Below, in pieces: positions 24,287 to 32,140 of a stretch of 64,000 nt of DNA. The stretch's first letter is position 1. Each line of letters opens with the position of its first letter. The DNA comes from JAJXZJ01 sp050012855 (GTDB lineage Bacteria; Verrucomicrobiota; Verrucomicrobiia; Limisphaerales; J093). The notes beneath the pieces are model-generated. The model was not told the DNA's origin. It did no database searches and was given only the letters and a program-made list of their open reading frames with translations. The translations under genes were made by a program, and so were the position numbers. The stretch spans positions 1 through 64,000 of the forward strand of contig JBEKGJ010000013.1 of the NCBI GenBank assembly GCA_050012855.1, given 5' to 3'.

Positions 24287-24991
24287 ATGAGAATTGACGT
24301 GCTCACCCTGTTCCCGGGCATGTTCGCCGGGCCGTTGGACGAAAGCATCGTCCGGCGGGCGCGCGACGAGGGCCGCCTGGACTTGCGGATTGTCAATTTA
24401 CGGGATTACACGCACGACCGGCACAAAACCGTGGACGATCGTCCATTCGGCGGCGGGCCGGGCATGTTGTTGAAACCCGAACCGATCTTTGAAGCGGTGG
24501 AAAGTTTGCGGGGCGCGGACACCCGGGTGATCCTGCTGTCGCCGGCGGGCCGGGTGTTCAACCAGGCCATCGCCCGCGAGCTGGCGGGGGCCACGCACCT
24601 GCTCCTGCTCTGTGGCAGTTACGAGGGCGTGGACGAGCGGGTGCGCGAGGCGCTGGTGAACGACGAACTGTCTGCCGGCGATTTCGTGCTGACCAACGGC
24701 GCGCTGCCGGCGATGATGATCATTGACGCGGTGACGCGCCTCCTGCCCGGCGTGCTAGGCAAGGACGAGAGCGCACTGGACGAGTCGTTCAGCCACGGCG
24801 GCCTCGAGTACCCGCAGTACACGCGACCGGCGGAATTTCGCGGGATGAAGGTGCCGGAAGTGTTGCTCTCGGGCAACCATGCGGAAATCGCCCGCTGGCG
24901 GGCCGGGCAGGCCCGGCGGCGGACGGCGCTTCGCCGGCCCGACTTGCGGCCGGCCGACGGCGAACCGCCGGAACCAACGAAGAAAGATTGA
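24287..24991 (+). CDS. trmD: tRNA (guanine37-N1)-methyltransferase
   Basis: ATG 24287 gives MRIDVLTLFPGMFAGPLDES, the standard TrmD start; the longer open frame from 24254 only adds an Arg/Gly-rich leader. The SPOUT knot motifs RPFGGGPGMLLKPEPI and LLCGSYEGVDERV are intact and bind SAM. It methylates G37 of tRNAs reading CNN codons, preventing +1 frameshifting. RimM, normally encoded just upstream, is absent here. Confidence 0.96.
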   Translation: MRIDVLTLFPGMFAGPLDESIVRRARDEGRLDLRIVNLRDYTHDRHKTVDDRPFGGGPGMLLKPEPIFEAVESLRGADTRVILLSPAGRVFNQAIARELAGATHLLLLCGSYEGVDERVREALVNDELSAGDFVLTNGALPAMMIIDAVTRLLPGVLGKDESALDESFSHGGLEYPQYTRPAEFRGMKVPEVLLSGNHAEIARWRAGQARRRTALRRPDLRPADGEPPEPTKKD

Positions 24992-24995
24992 ATTT

Positions 24996-25469
24996 ATGAA
25001 CCAGGCATTATTGGACAAAATCGAGCGGGCGCAACTGCGCAAGGACCCCGCGGTGTTCCACGTGGGCGATTCCGTGCGCGTGCATACCAAGGTGGTGGAG
25101 GGCGACAAGGAGCGCATTCAGATCTTCGCCGGCGTAGTCATCGGCCGCCGCGGCCACGGCCTCAACGAAACCTTCACCGTCCGCCGCATCAGCTACGGCG
25201 AGGGCGTCGAGCGCGTTTTCCCCATCCACTCGCCGCGCGTGGACAAGATTGAAGTCGAGCGCGAAGGCTCCGTCCGTCGCGCCAAGCTGACCTACCTTCG
25301 CCACCGTGTGGGCCGAGGCGCCACGGCCGTGAAGGAGAAGGAATCCGCCGGCGACCCCGCCGCCGTGGCCGCGGTGGCCGCCAAGGCCACCAGGATCAAG
25401 GCCGCCAAGGCCGAAGCCGCGAGAGCGGAGGCGGCGAAAGCGGCTCCCGCCGCCGAGGAGAAGAAGTAG
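24996..25469 (+). CDS. rplS: 50S ribosomal protein L19
   Basis: It starts MNQALLDKIERAQLRKDPAV only 4 bases after trmD, implying co-transcription. Residues ~15-110 are the L19 core (VRVHTKVVEGDKERIQIFAG, FTVRRISYGEGVERVFP, RRAKLTYLRHRVGRGA). A ~45-residue Ala/Lys/Glu-rich tail (residues ~112-157) exceeds the usual L19 length of ~115 and is probably disordered. A strong terminator follows 20 bases after the stop. Confidence 0.96.
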   Translation: MNQALLDKIERAQLRKDPAVFHVGDSVRVHTKVVEGDKERIQIFAGVVIGRRGHGLNETFTVRRISYGEGVERVFPIHSPRVDKIEVEREGSVRRAKLTYLRHRVGRGATAVKEKESAGDPAAVAAVAAKATRIKAAKAEAARAEAAKAAPAAEEKK

Positions 25470-25490
25470 CAGCCGGCGCCACCCCCTCTC

Positions 25491-25516
25491 AAGCGAGGCT
25501 CCGGCCTCGCTTTTTT
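25491..25516 (+). terminator. Rho-independent terminator of the rpsP-rplS operon
   Basis: GCGAGGC-TCCG-GCCTCGC stem-loop (25493-25510) followed by six T residues. Confidence 0.9.
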
Positions 25517-25557
25517 CTTAGGCACAGTTAGGCTCCCACCCATGAGCCCAGCCGTTT

Positions 25558-25603
25558 GGAGTGCCGCGTTTACGCGGTTCGGACCGTCTGAAGGCAGAAC
25601 TCC
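25558..25603. repeat. Double-hairpin REP-like element, copy 1
   Basis: The ends GGAGT and ACTCC flank two small hairpins: CCGCG-TTTA-CGCGG and an imperfect CCGTC-TGAA-GGCAG. The same architecture with loops TTCA and TGAA occurs at 31832-31876, so this is a dispersed palindromic family. Confidence 0.65.
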
Positions 25604-25656
25604 GAGCCCAACCGCCGACCAGGCGCCGTTGGTGAACTGATTCTTCCCCCGCCATC

Positions 25657-26307
25657 GTGCAGCCCGTTGTTGATCGTTTCCGGTTCGAGCGCGACCTCCT
25701 TGGCCGCGGGGTGATCTGCGTCGCCGGCGTGGACGAGGCCGGGCGGGGTCCGCTGGCCGGTCCGGTGGTTGCGGCCGCCGTCGTTTTCCCGTGCGACTGG
25801 ATTCGGCGCGGGCTCCCCCGCGAACTCGCCGGACTCAACGACTCCAAGCAGCTCACACCCGCCCGCCGCGAGTCCTTTTTTGCCATCCTCACGACGCGCG
25901 CGGAAATGCAGTTTGCCATTGCCGAAACCGGCGCGGCGGAGATTGACGAGATCAACATTCTTCGCGCCACCCACTGCGCCATGAACGCCGCGCTCGCGGC
26001 CCTGCCCTCGCCCCCGGATCATGTTCTGGTGGATGGCCTGCGCGTCTCGTCCATTTCGTTCCCCCAAACGGCGCTGGTCAAAGGTGACGCCTTGAGCTAC
26101 TCCATCGCTGCGGCCAGCGTGCTGGCCAAGGTGACCCGCGACCGCGCCATGCGCGAATGGGACCGGCGTTATCCGGGGTACGGTTTCGCCCGGCACAAGG
26201 GTTACGGCACGCCGGAACACCTGGCCGCGCTGGCCCGGTTCGGCCCCTGCCCGATCCACCGCCGGAGTTTTGCCCCGGTCAAACGCGCGGAACCGAAGCT
26301 TCTCTGA
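25657..26307 (+). CDS. rnhB: Ribonuclease HII
   Basis: GTG start; 216 residues. It removes ribonucleotides and RNA from RNA:DNA hybrids. The catalytic acidic residues are in GVDEAGRGPLAGPV (DE pair), HVLVDGL (Asp) and the later SIAAASVLAKVTRDRAM block (Asp). The end HRRSFAPVK is typical. It is followed by yraN after 1 base and then mutM after 4 bases, forming a small nucleic-acid maintenance operon. Confidence 0.95.
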   Translation: MQPVVDRFRFERDLLGRGVICVAGVDEAGRGPLAGPVVAAAVVFPCDWIRRGLPRELAGLNDSKQLTPARRESFFAILTTRAEMQFAIAETGAAEIDEINILRATHCAMNAALAALPSPPDHVLVDGLRVSSISFPQTALVKGDALSYSIAAASVLAKVTRDRAMREWDRRYPGYGFARHKGYGTPEHLAALARFGPCPIHRRSFAPVKRAEPKLL

Positions 26308-26308
26308 C

Positions 26309-26743
26309 ATGCTCGCGACCCTCTGGCAGCGCTTCCGCCATTGGACCGGTTCCCCCGGCCAGCCCGAACATCTGCGCCGCGGCCGGCTCGGTGAACGCGC
26401 CGCCCGCCGGCATCTCCGCCGGCTCGGACTCCGCTTTCTCACCGCCAACTTCCGCTCGCCGCGCGGGGAGATTGATTTGATCTTCCGCGACGGCGATGGC
26501 CTCGTATTCGTCGAGGTCAAAACCCGGTCGTCGGAGGACTGGACCCGCCCGGCCGCGGCGGTGGACGCGGAACGGCGTCGGCGGCTGTCGCGCAGTGCGC
26601 TCGATTACCTGAAACTGCTCCACCAACCGCCGGTGACTATCCGGTTCGACATCGTGGAGGTGCTGCTGACCGACGGCCGGGTGCGCGAGGTGCGGCACCT
26701 GCCCAACGCCTTCCCGCTCGCGAGACCCTACCGTTACGGCTGA
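26309..26743 (+). CDS. UPF0102 (YraN-type) endonuclease-like protein
   Basis: ATG 26309 (MLATLWQRFRHWTGS) starts one base after the rnhB stop. The PD-(D/E)xK-like core is clear: GRLGERAARRHLRRLGLRFL, then GEIDLIFRDGDGLVFVEVKTR with the E-x-D and E-V-K residues, and RFDIVEVL. The YraN family is fused or adjacent to rnhB in many genomes; a nuclease role in repair or recombination is presumed, not shown. It has 144 residues, slightly longer than the usual ~120. Confidence 0.88.
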   Translation: MLATLWQRFRHWTGSPGQPEHLRRGRLGERAARRHLRRLGLRFLTANFRSPRGEIDLIFRDGDGLVFVEVKTRSSEDWTRPAAAVDAERRRRLSRSALDYLKLLHQPPVTIRFDIVEVLLTDGRVREVRHLPNAFPLARPYRYG

Positions 26744-26747
26744 CGCC

Positions 26748-27602
26748 ATGCCTGAACTCCCCGAAGTCGAAGTGCTCGTCCGCCACCTCGCCGCCTCGCT
26801 GCCGGGCGCCCGCGTCACTGGTGTCGAGGTCCTGCGGGCGAAGGTGGTCCGGCCCGACAGCGTGGAACGCTTCCGTCGGTCCCTCGTTGGCGCGCGCTTC
26901 ACCGGCATCACCCGGCGCGGCAAATACCTGCTGTTCACCCTGCGGTCGGCGAACGGACGGCGCGAGTTCCCGCTGCTTGGACATCTGGGCATGACGGGTC
27001 GGATGTTCCTCCAGCCCGCCGCGGACGCGCTTCCAAAACATGCCGCGGTGATCCTGCATCTCGGCCGAACCGATTTCATCTACCAGGATCACCGTTATTT
27101 CGGTCGGATGACGCTCGACCCAAGTGCCCTGGACAATCTGGGGCCGGAGCCGCTGGAAGCCGGGTTCACGCCGGACGCCTTCACGCTCGCCCTCGGTCGG
27201 TCCACCCAGCCCATCAAAGTCAAACTGCTCGACCAGGCGGTGGTGGCCGGGATCGGCAACATCTACGCGAGTGAAGCCCTGTTTCGGGCGCGCATTTCGC
27301 CCCGGCGGTCTGCGCGGCGGCTGAACGCGGAGGCGGTCCGCCGGCTGTGGCGGGCGATTCGGACGGTTTTGGCGGAAGCGGTGGAGTGGGGGAGCACGGT
27401 GCCCTTGAACTGGAGCGGTGCCGGGAAACGGGATGGCCTGTTCTATTATGGCCGGACACCGGGCACGCCGAGCAGCCATGGGGAGCGGTTGGCAGTTTAT
27501 GACCGCGCTGGGGAACCGTGCCTCCGCTGTGGCCGTCCGATCCGGCGGATCGTCCAGGCGGCCCGGAGCACCTTCTACTGCCCTGCCTGCCAGCGGGAGT
27601 AG
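26748..27602 (+). CDS. mutM: Formamidopyrimidine-DNA glycosylase (Fpg/MutM)
   Basis: It starts MPELPEVEVLVRHL, where Pro1 is the Schiff-base nucleophile and Glu2 the acid catalyst after Met removal. The zinc finger CLRCGRPIRRIVQAARSTFY, with the second Cys pair in CPACQ, ends the protein, and the H2TH region LDQAVVAGIGNIYASEALF is intact. It excises 8-oxoguanine and FaPy lesions and nicks the strand by beta/delta elimination. It is the last gene of the rnhB-yraN-mutM group. 284 residues, normal length. Confidence 0.96.
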   Translation: MPELPEVEVLVRHLAASLPGARVTGVEVLRAKVVRPDSVERFRRSLVGARFTGITRRGKYLLFTLRSANGRREFPLLGHLGMTGRMFLQPAADALPKHAAVILHLGRTDFIYQDHRYFGRMTLDPSALDNLGPEPLEAGFTPDAFTLALGRSTQPIKVKLLDQAVVAGIGNIYASEALFRARISPRRSARRLNAEAVRRLWRAIRTVLAEAVEWGSTVPLNWSGAGKRDGLFYYGRTPGTPSSHGERLAVYDRAGEPCLRCGRPIRRIVQAARSTFYCPACQRE

Positions 27603-27625
27603 CGGCGGCTCGGGAGAGCGCCGCC
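27601..27625 (+). repeat. REP-like hairpin, copy 2
   Basis: CGGCGGCTCGGGAGAGCGCC followed by GCC, overlapping the last base of the mutM stop. It is near-identical to 23455-23478. Confidence 0.6.
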
Positions 27626-27639
27626 GATCTTTTCCGTTT

Positions 27640-27720
27640 GGTGGGTCGTGGACCGCCGGGCTGTGACCTTATCCGGTCGCTGGCCCACCTTGGTAGGGCT
27701 CGCGGTGCTCCGCGGCCCTG
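27640..27720 (+). repeat. Dispersed intergenic repeat, unit A copy 1
   Basis: It begins GGTGGGTCGTGGACCGCCGG and ends GCTCCGCGGCCCTG. A second copy at 27790-27867 has the same start (GGCGGGTCGCGGACCGTCGG) and end. The first part recurs at 29103-29130, and the second part plus its downstream flank recurs at 31632-31742. Confidence 0.65.
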
Positions 27721-27789
27721 ATTTCTTGTCCGCGTTGGTAGTCGAAGAGAAGATGGGGGCACGACGCAGCGTGTCCCGGATTGGGTTGT

Positions 27790-27867
27790 TGGCGGGTCGC
27801 GGACCGTCGGGCCGCGACATCCTCCGTCCGATGGCTCACCTTGGGCTCGCGGCGCTCCGCGGCCCTG
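27790..27867 (+). repeat. Dispersed intergenic repeat, unit A copy 2
   Basis: A tandem relative of 27640-27720, about 80% alike by eye. The whole 27603-27951 spacer (349 bp) is made of this repeat and contains no convincing gene, although frames stay open across it. Confidence 0.6.
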
Positions 27868-27951
27868 AATGGAGACACATGCCTCCGTCCGCTCCGTTCT
27901 TTGCGCCCGGTTTCCGCTTGAGGACGGTCGCCAGGGCGCTAAGCTGGCGGC

Positions 27952-29052
27952 ATGAACTTGCCTAAACAAGGAGGCTGTTTTTGGGCTCTGTTGTTCGTGG
28001 CGATGTTCGGCGAGGCGGCCGCCCAAGATGCCCTGACCAGCTTCCTGGCGGTCGGGATGGCCCCGGGGATGGCGGACGTGCCTCAGTTGACCCTTTACGG
28101 CTACCCCGGGGCGAGCAACGAAGTGCAGTTTGCCAGCACGCTCGGCAGCGGAAGCGCCTGGTCGGCGCTGACCAACGTGGTCTTGACGGACCACAGCACC
28201 GTGGTTCTGAACGATACGAACATGCCCCCCAACGGGCAGCGGTTTTACCGGGCGGTCTTGCTGGGAGCGCCGCGGCCGGCCGTCAGCTCGAACTACGTGT
28301 GGATCCCGCCCGGCCAGTTCCTCATGGGCAGTCCGGCGACCGAGCAGGACCGCACTGCTAGCGAAGGCCCGCAGACCCTCGTGATCCTGACCCGTGGTCT
28401 TTACATGAACAAGTACTTGGTGACCCAGGGTGAGTATCTGGCGCTGATGGGGACCAATTCGAGTTACTTCACCGGCGATACGAACCGCCCGGTCGAAGCC
28501 TGCGATTGGTACAACGCGACCAACTACTGCGGGCGGTTGACGGCCATCGAAAGCCAGGCCGGCCGCCTGCCCGCCGGCTGGACTTATCGGCTGCCCACCG
28601 AGGCCGAGTGGGAATATGCCTGCCGGGCGGGCACGACCACGCGGTTCAGTTACGGCGACGACCCCGGGTACACGAATCTCACCCGCTACGGCTGGTACGA
28701 CGGCAACAGCTACACCACCAACGAACCGTCCGGGGCGTTCTATTTTGTGATAGGGCGCTACTACACGACCTATCCCGTGGGGCAAAAACTGCCCAATCCG
28801 TGGGGTCTATACGACCTGTGTGGCGATGTCTCCGAATGGTGCCAGGATTGGTTTGAATTGTATCCGGGAGGGACGGTTATGGACCCGCAAGGCCCGGCCA
28901 CCGCCGGGATCATAAAAGAGCGCATCTTCCGCAGTGGAAGCTGGCTGGATGCCCCCCAATGCCTCCGCTCCGCCTACCGCGAGTCCGCCCCGCCAAACAA
29001 CGTCAGCGGGCTGTATGGCTTCCGGGTGGTCCTGGCCCCCAGTCAAGACTGA
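27952..29052 (+). CDS. Exported SUMF1/formylglycine-generating-enzyme-fold protein
   Basis: A signal peptide (MNLPKQGGCFWALLFVAMFG to EAAAQ) is followed by a ~75-residue beta module ending in QRFYRAVLLG, similar to the C-terminal module of the protein at 859. Residues ~112-362 form the FGE-sulfatase fold: VWIPPGQFLMGSP, YRLPTEAEWEYACRAGT, NPWGLYDLCGDVSEWCQDWF, RSGSWLD, and a final GFRVVLA. Most bacterial members are not true formylglycine enzymes, so catalysis is unproven. The location after export (periplasm or outside) also argues against sulfatase maturation. Confidence 0.82.
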   Translation: MNLPKQGGCFWALLFVAMFGEAAAQDALTSFLAVGMAPGMADVPQLTLYGYPGASNEVQFASTLGSGSAWSALTNVVLTDHSTVVLNDTNMPPNGQRFYRAVLLGAPRPAVSSNYVWIPPGQFLMGSPATEQDRTASEGPQTLVILTRGLYMNKYLVTQGEYLALMGTNSSYFTGDTNRPVEACDWYNATNYCGRLTAIESQAGRLPAGWTYRLPTEAEWEYACRAGTTTRFSYGDDPGYTNLTRYGWYDGNSYTTNEPSGAFYFVIGRYYTTYPVGQKLPNPWGLYDLCGDVSEWCQDWFELYPGGTVMDPQGPATAGIIKERIFRSGSWLDAPQCLRSAYRESAPPNNVSGLYGFRVVLAPSQD

Positions 29053-29070
29053 ACGGCCCATGCGAAGTGC

Positions 29071-29130
29071 GAATGACGAAGTGTGAATGACGAATGACGA
29101 ACGGTGGGTCGCGGACCGCGGGGCCGCGAC
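29071..29130 (+). repeat. Short tandem AATGACGAA units plus unit A fragment
   Basis: AATGACGAA occurs three times at 29072-29101 with irregular spacing, followed by a partial copy of the dispersed unit A (29103-29130). It lies in the 215-bp spacer between the SUMF1 and SGNH/TPR genes. It is too irregular for a CRISPR array. Confidence 0.5.
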
Positions 29131-29267
29131 GGTGGCCACAGGCCACAGACGACGACTGCCCGCCCAGCATCGGGGAGCCACCCAAGGAGCCGTAGCCCGA
29201 CGCGCTGCGCCCTGGTCCGACGACCTCATTCCGGCGTTGCCGTGAGCGGATCCAATTCAATAGACTG

Positions 29268-31583
29268 GTGTTGGTGAAACGCACGCGCTCCCAGTCGCCA
29301 GGGCATGATCATCGCGCTGCGGGTGACGATCGCGGAACCCGGGCCTTGCGCGATGGTTTGCCGCCGGCATCGTCCGCGCGCCGCCTGGTGTTTCGCGTTG
29401 CGGCGGCGATCGTGGTCCCGCTCTTTCTCCTGGCGGCGGCGGAGTTGGCCCTGCGGCTCGCCGGCTATGGGCATCCAACGAGTTTTTTCGTGCCGCTCCG
29501 GATTACAGGACGGGACATGCTGGTGGAAAACGAGCAGTTCGGTTTGCAGTTTTTCCCCGCCGCGATTGCGCGGAGCCCGTCGCCGGTGGTGATGGCCGCA
29601 AAAAAAACACCAGGCACGTACCGCATCTTCGTGCTGGGCGAATCGGCGGCGCTGGGCGATCCCAAGGCGGCGTTTGGTTTCAGCCGTTACCTCCAGGTCT
29701 TGCTGGCGGAGCGGTTCCCCGGCGCGCAGTTCGAGGTGGTGAACGTCGCCATGACGGCGATCAACTCGCACGTCGTCCTGCCGATCGCCCGCGAGTGCGC
29801 CCGGCAGGACGGCGACGTCTGGCTGATTTACGCCGGCAACAACGAATTCATCGGACCTTTCGGGGCCTGCACCATCTTCGGGCCCCAGGCGCTCTCCACC
29901 ACCTGGGTGCGGGCCCGGCTCGCCTTGGGATCCACGCGGCTGGGACAGGCCCTGGAAGCACTTTCCAGCCGGTTCGCCCATCGCCCCGTGGCGCCGAAGG
30001 ACTGGACCGGGCTGCGGATGTTCATGGGCCAGGAGATCGCCGCGGATGATCCCCGACGTGACGTGGTTTACCGCAGCTTCGGTCGGAACCTCGAGGACAT
30101 CGTGCGAGCCGGTCTGGCCGCCCATGCCCGGGTCGTCCTGAGCGCGGCGGCCGTGAACCTGCGGGATTGCCCGCCCTTCGCCTCGAAGAGTCGTCCCTCG
30201 GCGGTGACCGGCCTGGCCGCGTGGGAGGCGTTGCGACGACGGGCGGAGGTGGCCGTCACCAACCAGCAACCGGCGGAAGCGCTGGCACTCTGGCGCGAGG
30301 CCGTGGCTGCCAATCCCGGGCACGCGGAAACCGTCTTCCGGCTGGCCCAGGCTGAACTGGCGGTTTCCAACCGGACCGACGCCGCGCTGCATTTTGCCGT
30401 CGCCCGGGACTTGGATGCGTTGCCGTTCCGAACCGATGCCCGGCTGGCCGCCGCCGCCGCCGAGGTTGCGCGACGACATGCCGCCGAAGGCGTGCGCTGG
30501 CTGGATGTGCCGGCGCTGCTGGCGCGCGCGAGTCCGGACCAGATTCCCGGCCAGGAATCGTTTTACGAACACGTCCACCTCAACTTCGACGGGAATTACC
30601 GGCTGGCGATCGCGTTCGCGGAGGAAGTGGTGGCGGCGCTGCCGGCGGCCCTGACCAGCCGGGCCACCGCCGGCTGGGCCAGTCAATCGTTGTGCGAGCG
30701 GCGGCTGGGGCTCAGCGACTGGAACCGGCAGGAGGTCATGGAAACCATCGTTCAGCGGCTGGGCGAGCCGCCCTACACCGGCCAGTGGGACCACGAGGCG
30801 CGGTTGCGCAAGTTCCGGGCGCGTTGGAACGAGTTGAAGGCCCGGCTGACACCCGCGGCAAGGGACCAGGCCCTCGCGATGTTCGAGGAGGCCATCCGGC
30901 GCGCGCCCAACGACCACCGCCTCCACGAAAACTGCGCCGAGTTCCTCGAGTTGAGCGGGAACCCGGTTCGCGCCCAAGTCGAATGGCAGCGGGTGTGCGA
31001 CCTCATCCCCCACCACTTCTCCGGCTGGTATCAAACCGGCCGGTTGCTGGTCCGTTTGCGCCAGTTCACCGAGGCGCGCGACCACCTCCAGACCGCGCTG
31101 AAAATTCGTCCGGACCTGGTGGAGGCGAAGTCGGAACTCGGTCGGATGGCCCTCGCCGAGGGGCATCCCGAGGAGGCATTGCGGCTTGATGACGAGGTGG
31201 CCCGGGCACGCCCGGAGGATGCGCGCGTGCAACTGGACCGGGCCAATGCCTTGGCGGCGCTGCACCGCCGGCCGGAGGCGCTCGCCGCGTTGCGGGAGGC
31301 GATCCGGTTGCGGCCGTCCTTCCACGAGGCCCGCTACCTGCTGGGCGTGGAACACGCGGTGGACCAGCAACTTCCCGAGGCGCAGGCCGAATTCGAGGAG
31401 GTGATCCGCCTGCGTCCCGATCATGTGCTCGCCCACCTCAACCTCGGGGTGGCGCTGGCGCGGCAGAACCGGCTGGCCGAGGCGGAAACCCAGTTCGAGG
31501 AAACGCTCCGGCTGGATCCGCAGAACCAGCAGGCCCGCACCTACCTCGAAGCCCTGCGCAAACTCGACGTCCTGCCGCCCTGA
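29268..31583 (+). CDS. Membrane-anchored SGNH-like hydrolase/TPR protein
   Basis: GTG start at 29268 (alternatives TTG 29271, GTG 29274). A single membrane helix spans ~40-62 (VFRVAAAIVVPLFLLAAAEL). An SGNH-type domain follows, with YRIFVLGESAALGDP (GxS block), VNVAMTAINSHV, YAGNNEFIG and a C-terminal D/H pair near FYEHVHLNFDGNYRLA. The last ~300 residues are TPR repeats (FEEAIRRAPNDHRLHENCAE, ALKIRPDLVEAKSELGRMA, VIRLRPDHVLAHLNLGVALA). It may modify a cell-envelope polysaccharide or act in its export; the substrate is unknown. Confidence 0.72.
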   Translation: MLVKRTRSQSPGHDHRAAGDDRGTRALRDGLPPASSARRLVFRVAAAIVVPLFLLAAAELALRLAGYGHPTSFFVPLRITGRDMLVENEQFGLQFFPAAIARSPSPVVMAAKKTPGTYRIFVLGESAALGDPKAAFGFSRYLQVLLAERFPGAQFEVVNVAMTAINSHVVLPIARECARQDGDVWLIYAGNNEFIGPFGACTIFGPQALSTTWVRARLALGSTRLGQALEALSSRFAHRPVAPKDWTGLRMFMGQEIAADDPRRDVVYRSFGRNLEDIVRAGLAAHARVVLSAAAVNLRDCPPFASKSRPSAVTGLAAWEALRRRAEVAVTNQQPAEALALWREAVAANPGHAETVFRLAQAELAVSNRTDAALHFAVARDLDALPFRTDARLAAAAAEVARRHAAEGVRWLDVPALLARASPDQIPGQESFYEHVHLNFDGNYRLAIAFAEEVVAALPAALTSRATAGWASQSLCERRLGLSDWNRQEVMETIVQRLGEPPYTGQWDHEARLRKFRARWNELKARLTPAARDQALAMFEEAIRRAPNDHRLHENCAEFLELSGNPVRAQVEWQRVCDLIPHHFSGWYQTGRLLVRLRQFTEARDHLQTALKIRPDLVEAKSELGRMALAEGHPEEALRLDDEVARARPEDARVQLDRANALAALHRRPEALAALREAIRLRPSFHEARYLLGVEHAVDQQLPEAQAEFEEVIRLRPDHVLAHLNLGVALARQNRLAEAETQFEETLRLDPQNQQARTYLEALRKLDVLPP

Positions 31584-31631
31584 TCACGGTGGTCGCCTTC
31601 TTGTTGTCTCACGGGAAGCCGCTGGTCTGGA

Positions 31632-31742
31632 CGTTCGCCGCTGGCCCAACCTGGCAGGGCTCGCCGTGCTCCGCCGCCCTGACTTCTCGTTCCGCGTTGA
31701 GGTTCAAAGAGAAGATGGGGACACACCGCAGCATGTCCCGAC
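31632..31742 (+). repeat. Dispersed intergenic repeat, second part of unit A plus flank
   Basis: It matches 27667-27779: CGCTGGCCCA, GGGCTCGC, GTGCTCCGC, then GAAGATGGGG and AGCRTGTCCCG in the same order and spacing. The two loci are about 4 kb apart. Confidence 0.65.
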
Positions 31743-31831
31743 CGGATCTGACGTGGGGCGAGCGAGTCGGAGCGTGGGATGGGTCGAACGCCCCGTGTTG
31801 GAGCTTGCCGCGAGCGGACGGCGGCGTGTTG

Positions 31832-31876
31832 GGAGTTCCGCCTTCAGGCGGCCCGATCCGGCTGAAGCCGGGACTC
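31832..31876. repeat. Double-hairpin REP-like element, copy 2
   Basis: GGAGTTCCGCC-TTCA-GGCGG, a 6-base linker, then CCGGC-TGAA-GCCGG and GACTC. It has the same two-stem design and size as 25558-25603. Confidence 0.65.
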
Positions 31877-32140
31877 GCAAACGCACCTTTCTTGAGGACC
31901 TCGAAGGCTTGGATCCGTTGCCGGCCCGCCCGCCGCCCGCCAGCCCGTCACTTTTCTGCCACTTTTCTGTTGACTAGTCCGAGCCCGTTTGTTATACCCC
32001 CTTTACCAAATCACACATGTGGAAAGTCGTGGCAGAACAACGGTATCCGTTCCATGCACAGACAGGCCGTCTGTGGCTGCGCGAGTCGTGTGCGCGCGGC
32101 GGTGCCGCTTCTGCTTCAGTCCCAACCCAAATAGAAACGT

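Larger units (their letters stand above)
31584..32140. other. Intergenic space with dispersed repeats
   Basis: About 557 bp without a supported gene. It contains the dispersed-repeat copy (31632-31742), the double-hairpin element (31832-31876) and, near 31990-32140, the leader of the large secreted protein. ORFs crossing it are repeat-derived. Confidence 0.5.

Noticed and set aside
29071..29101. CRISPR-like array
   Set aside because: Three 9-base units with irregular 5-to-0-base spacing do not make repeats and spacers; no cas genes are in the window.
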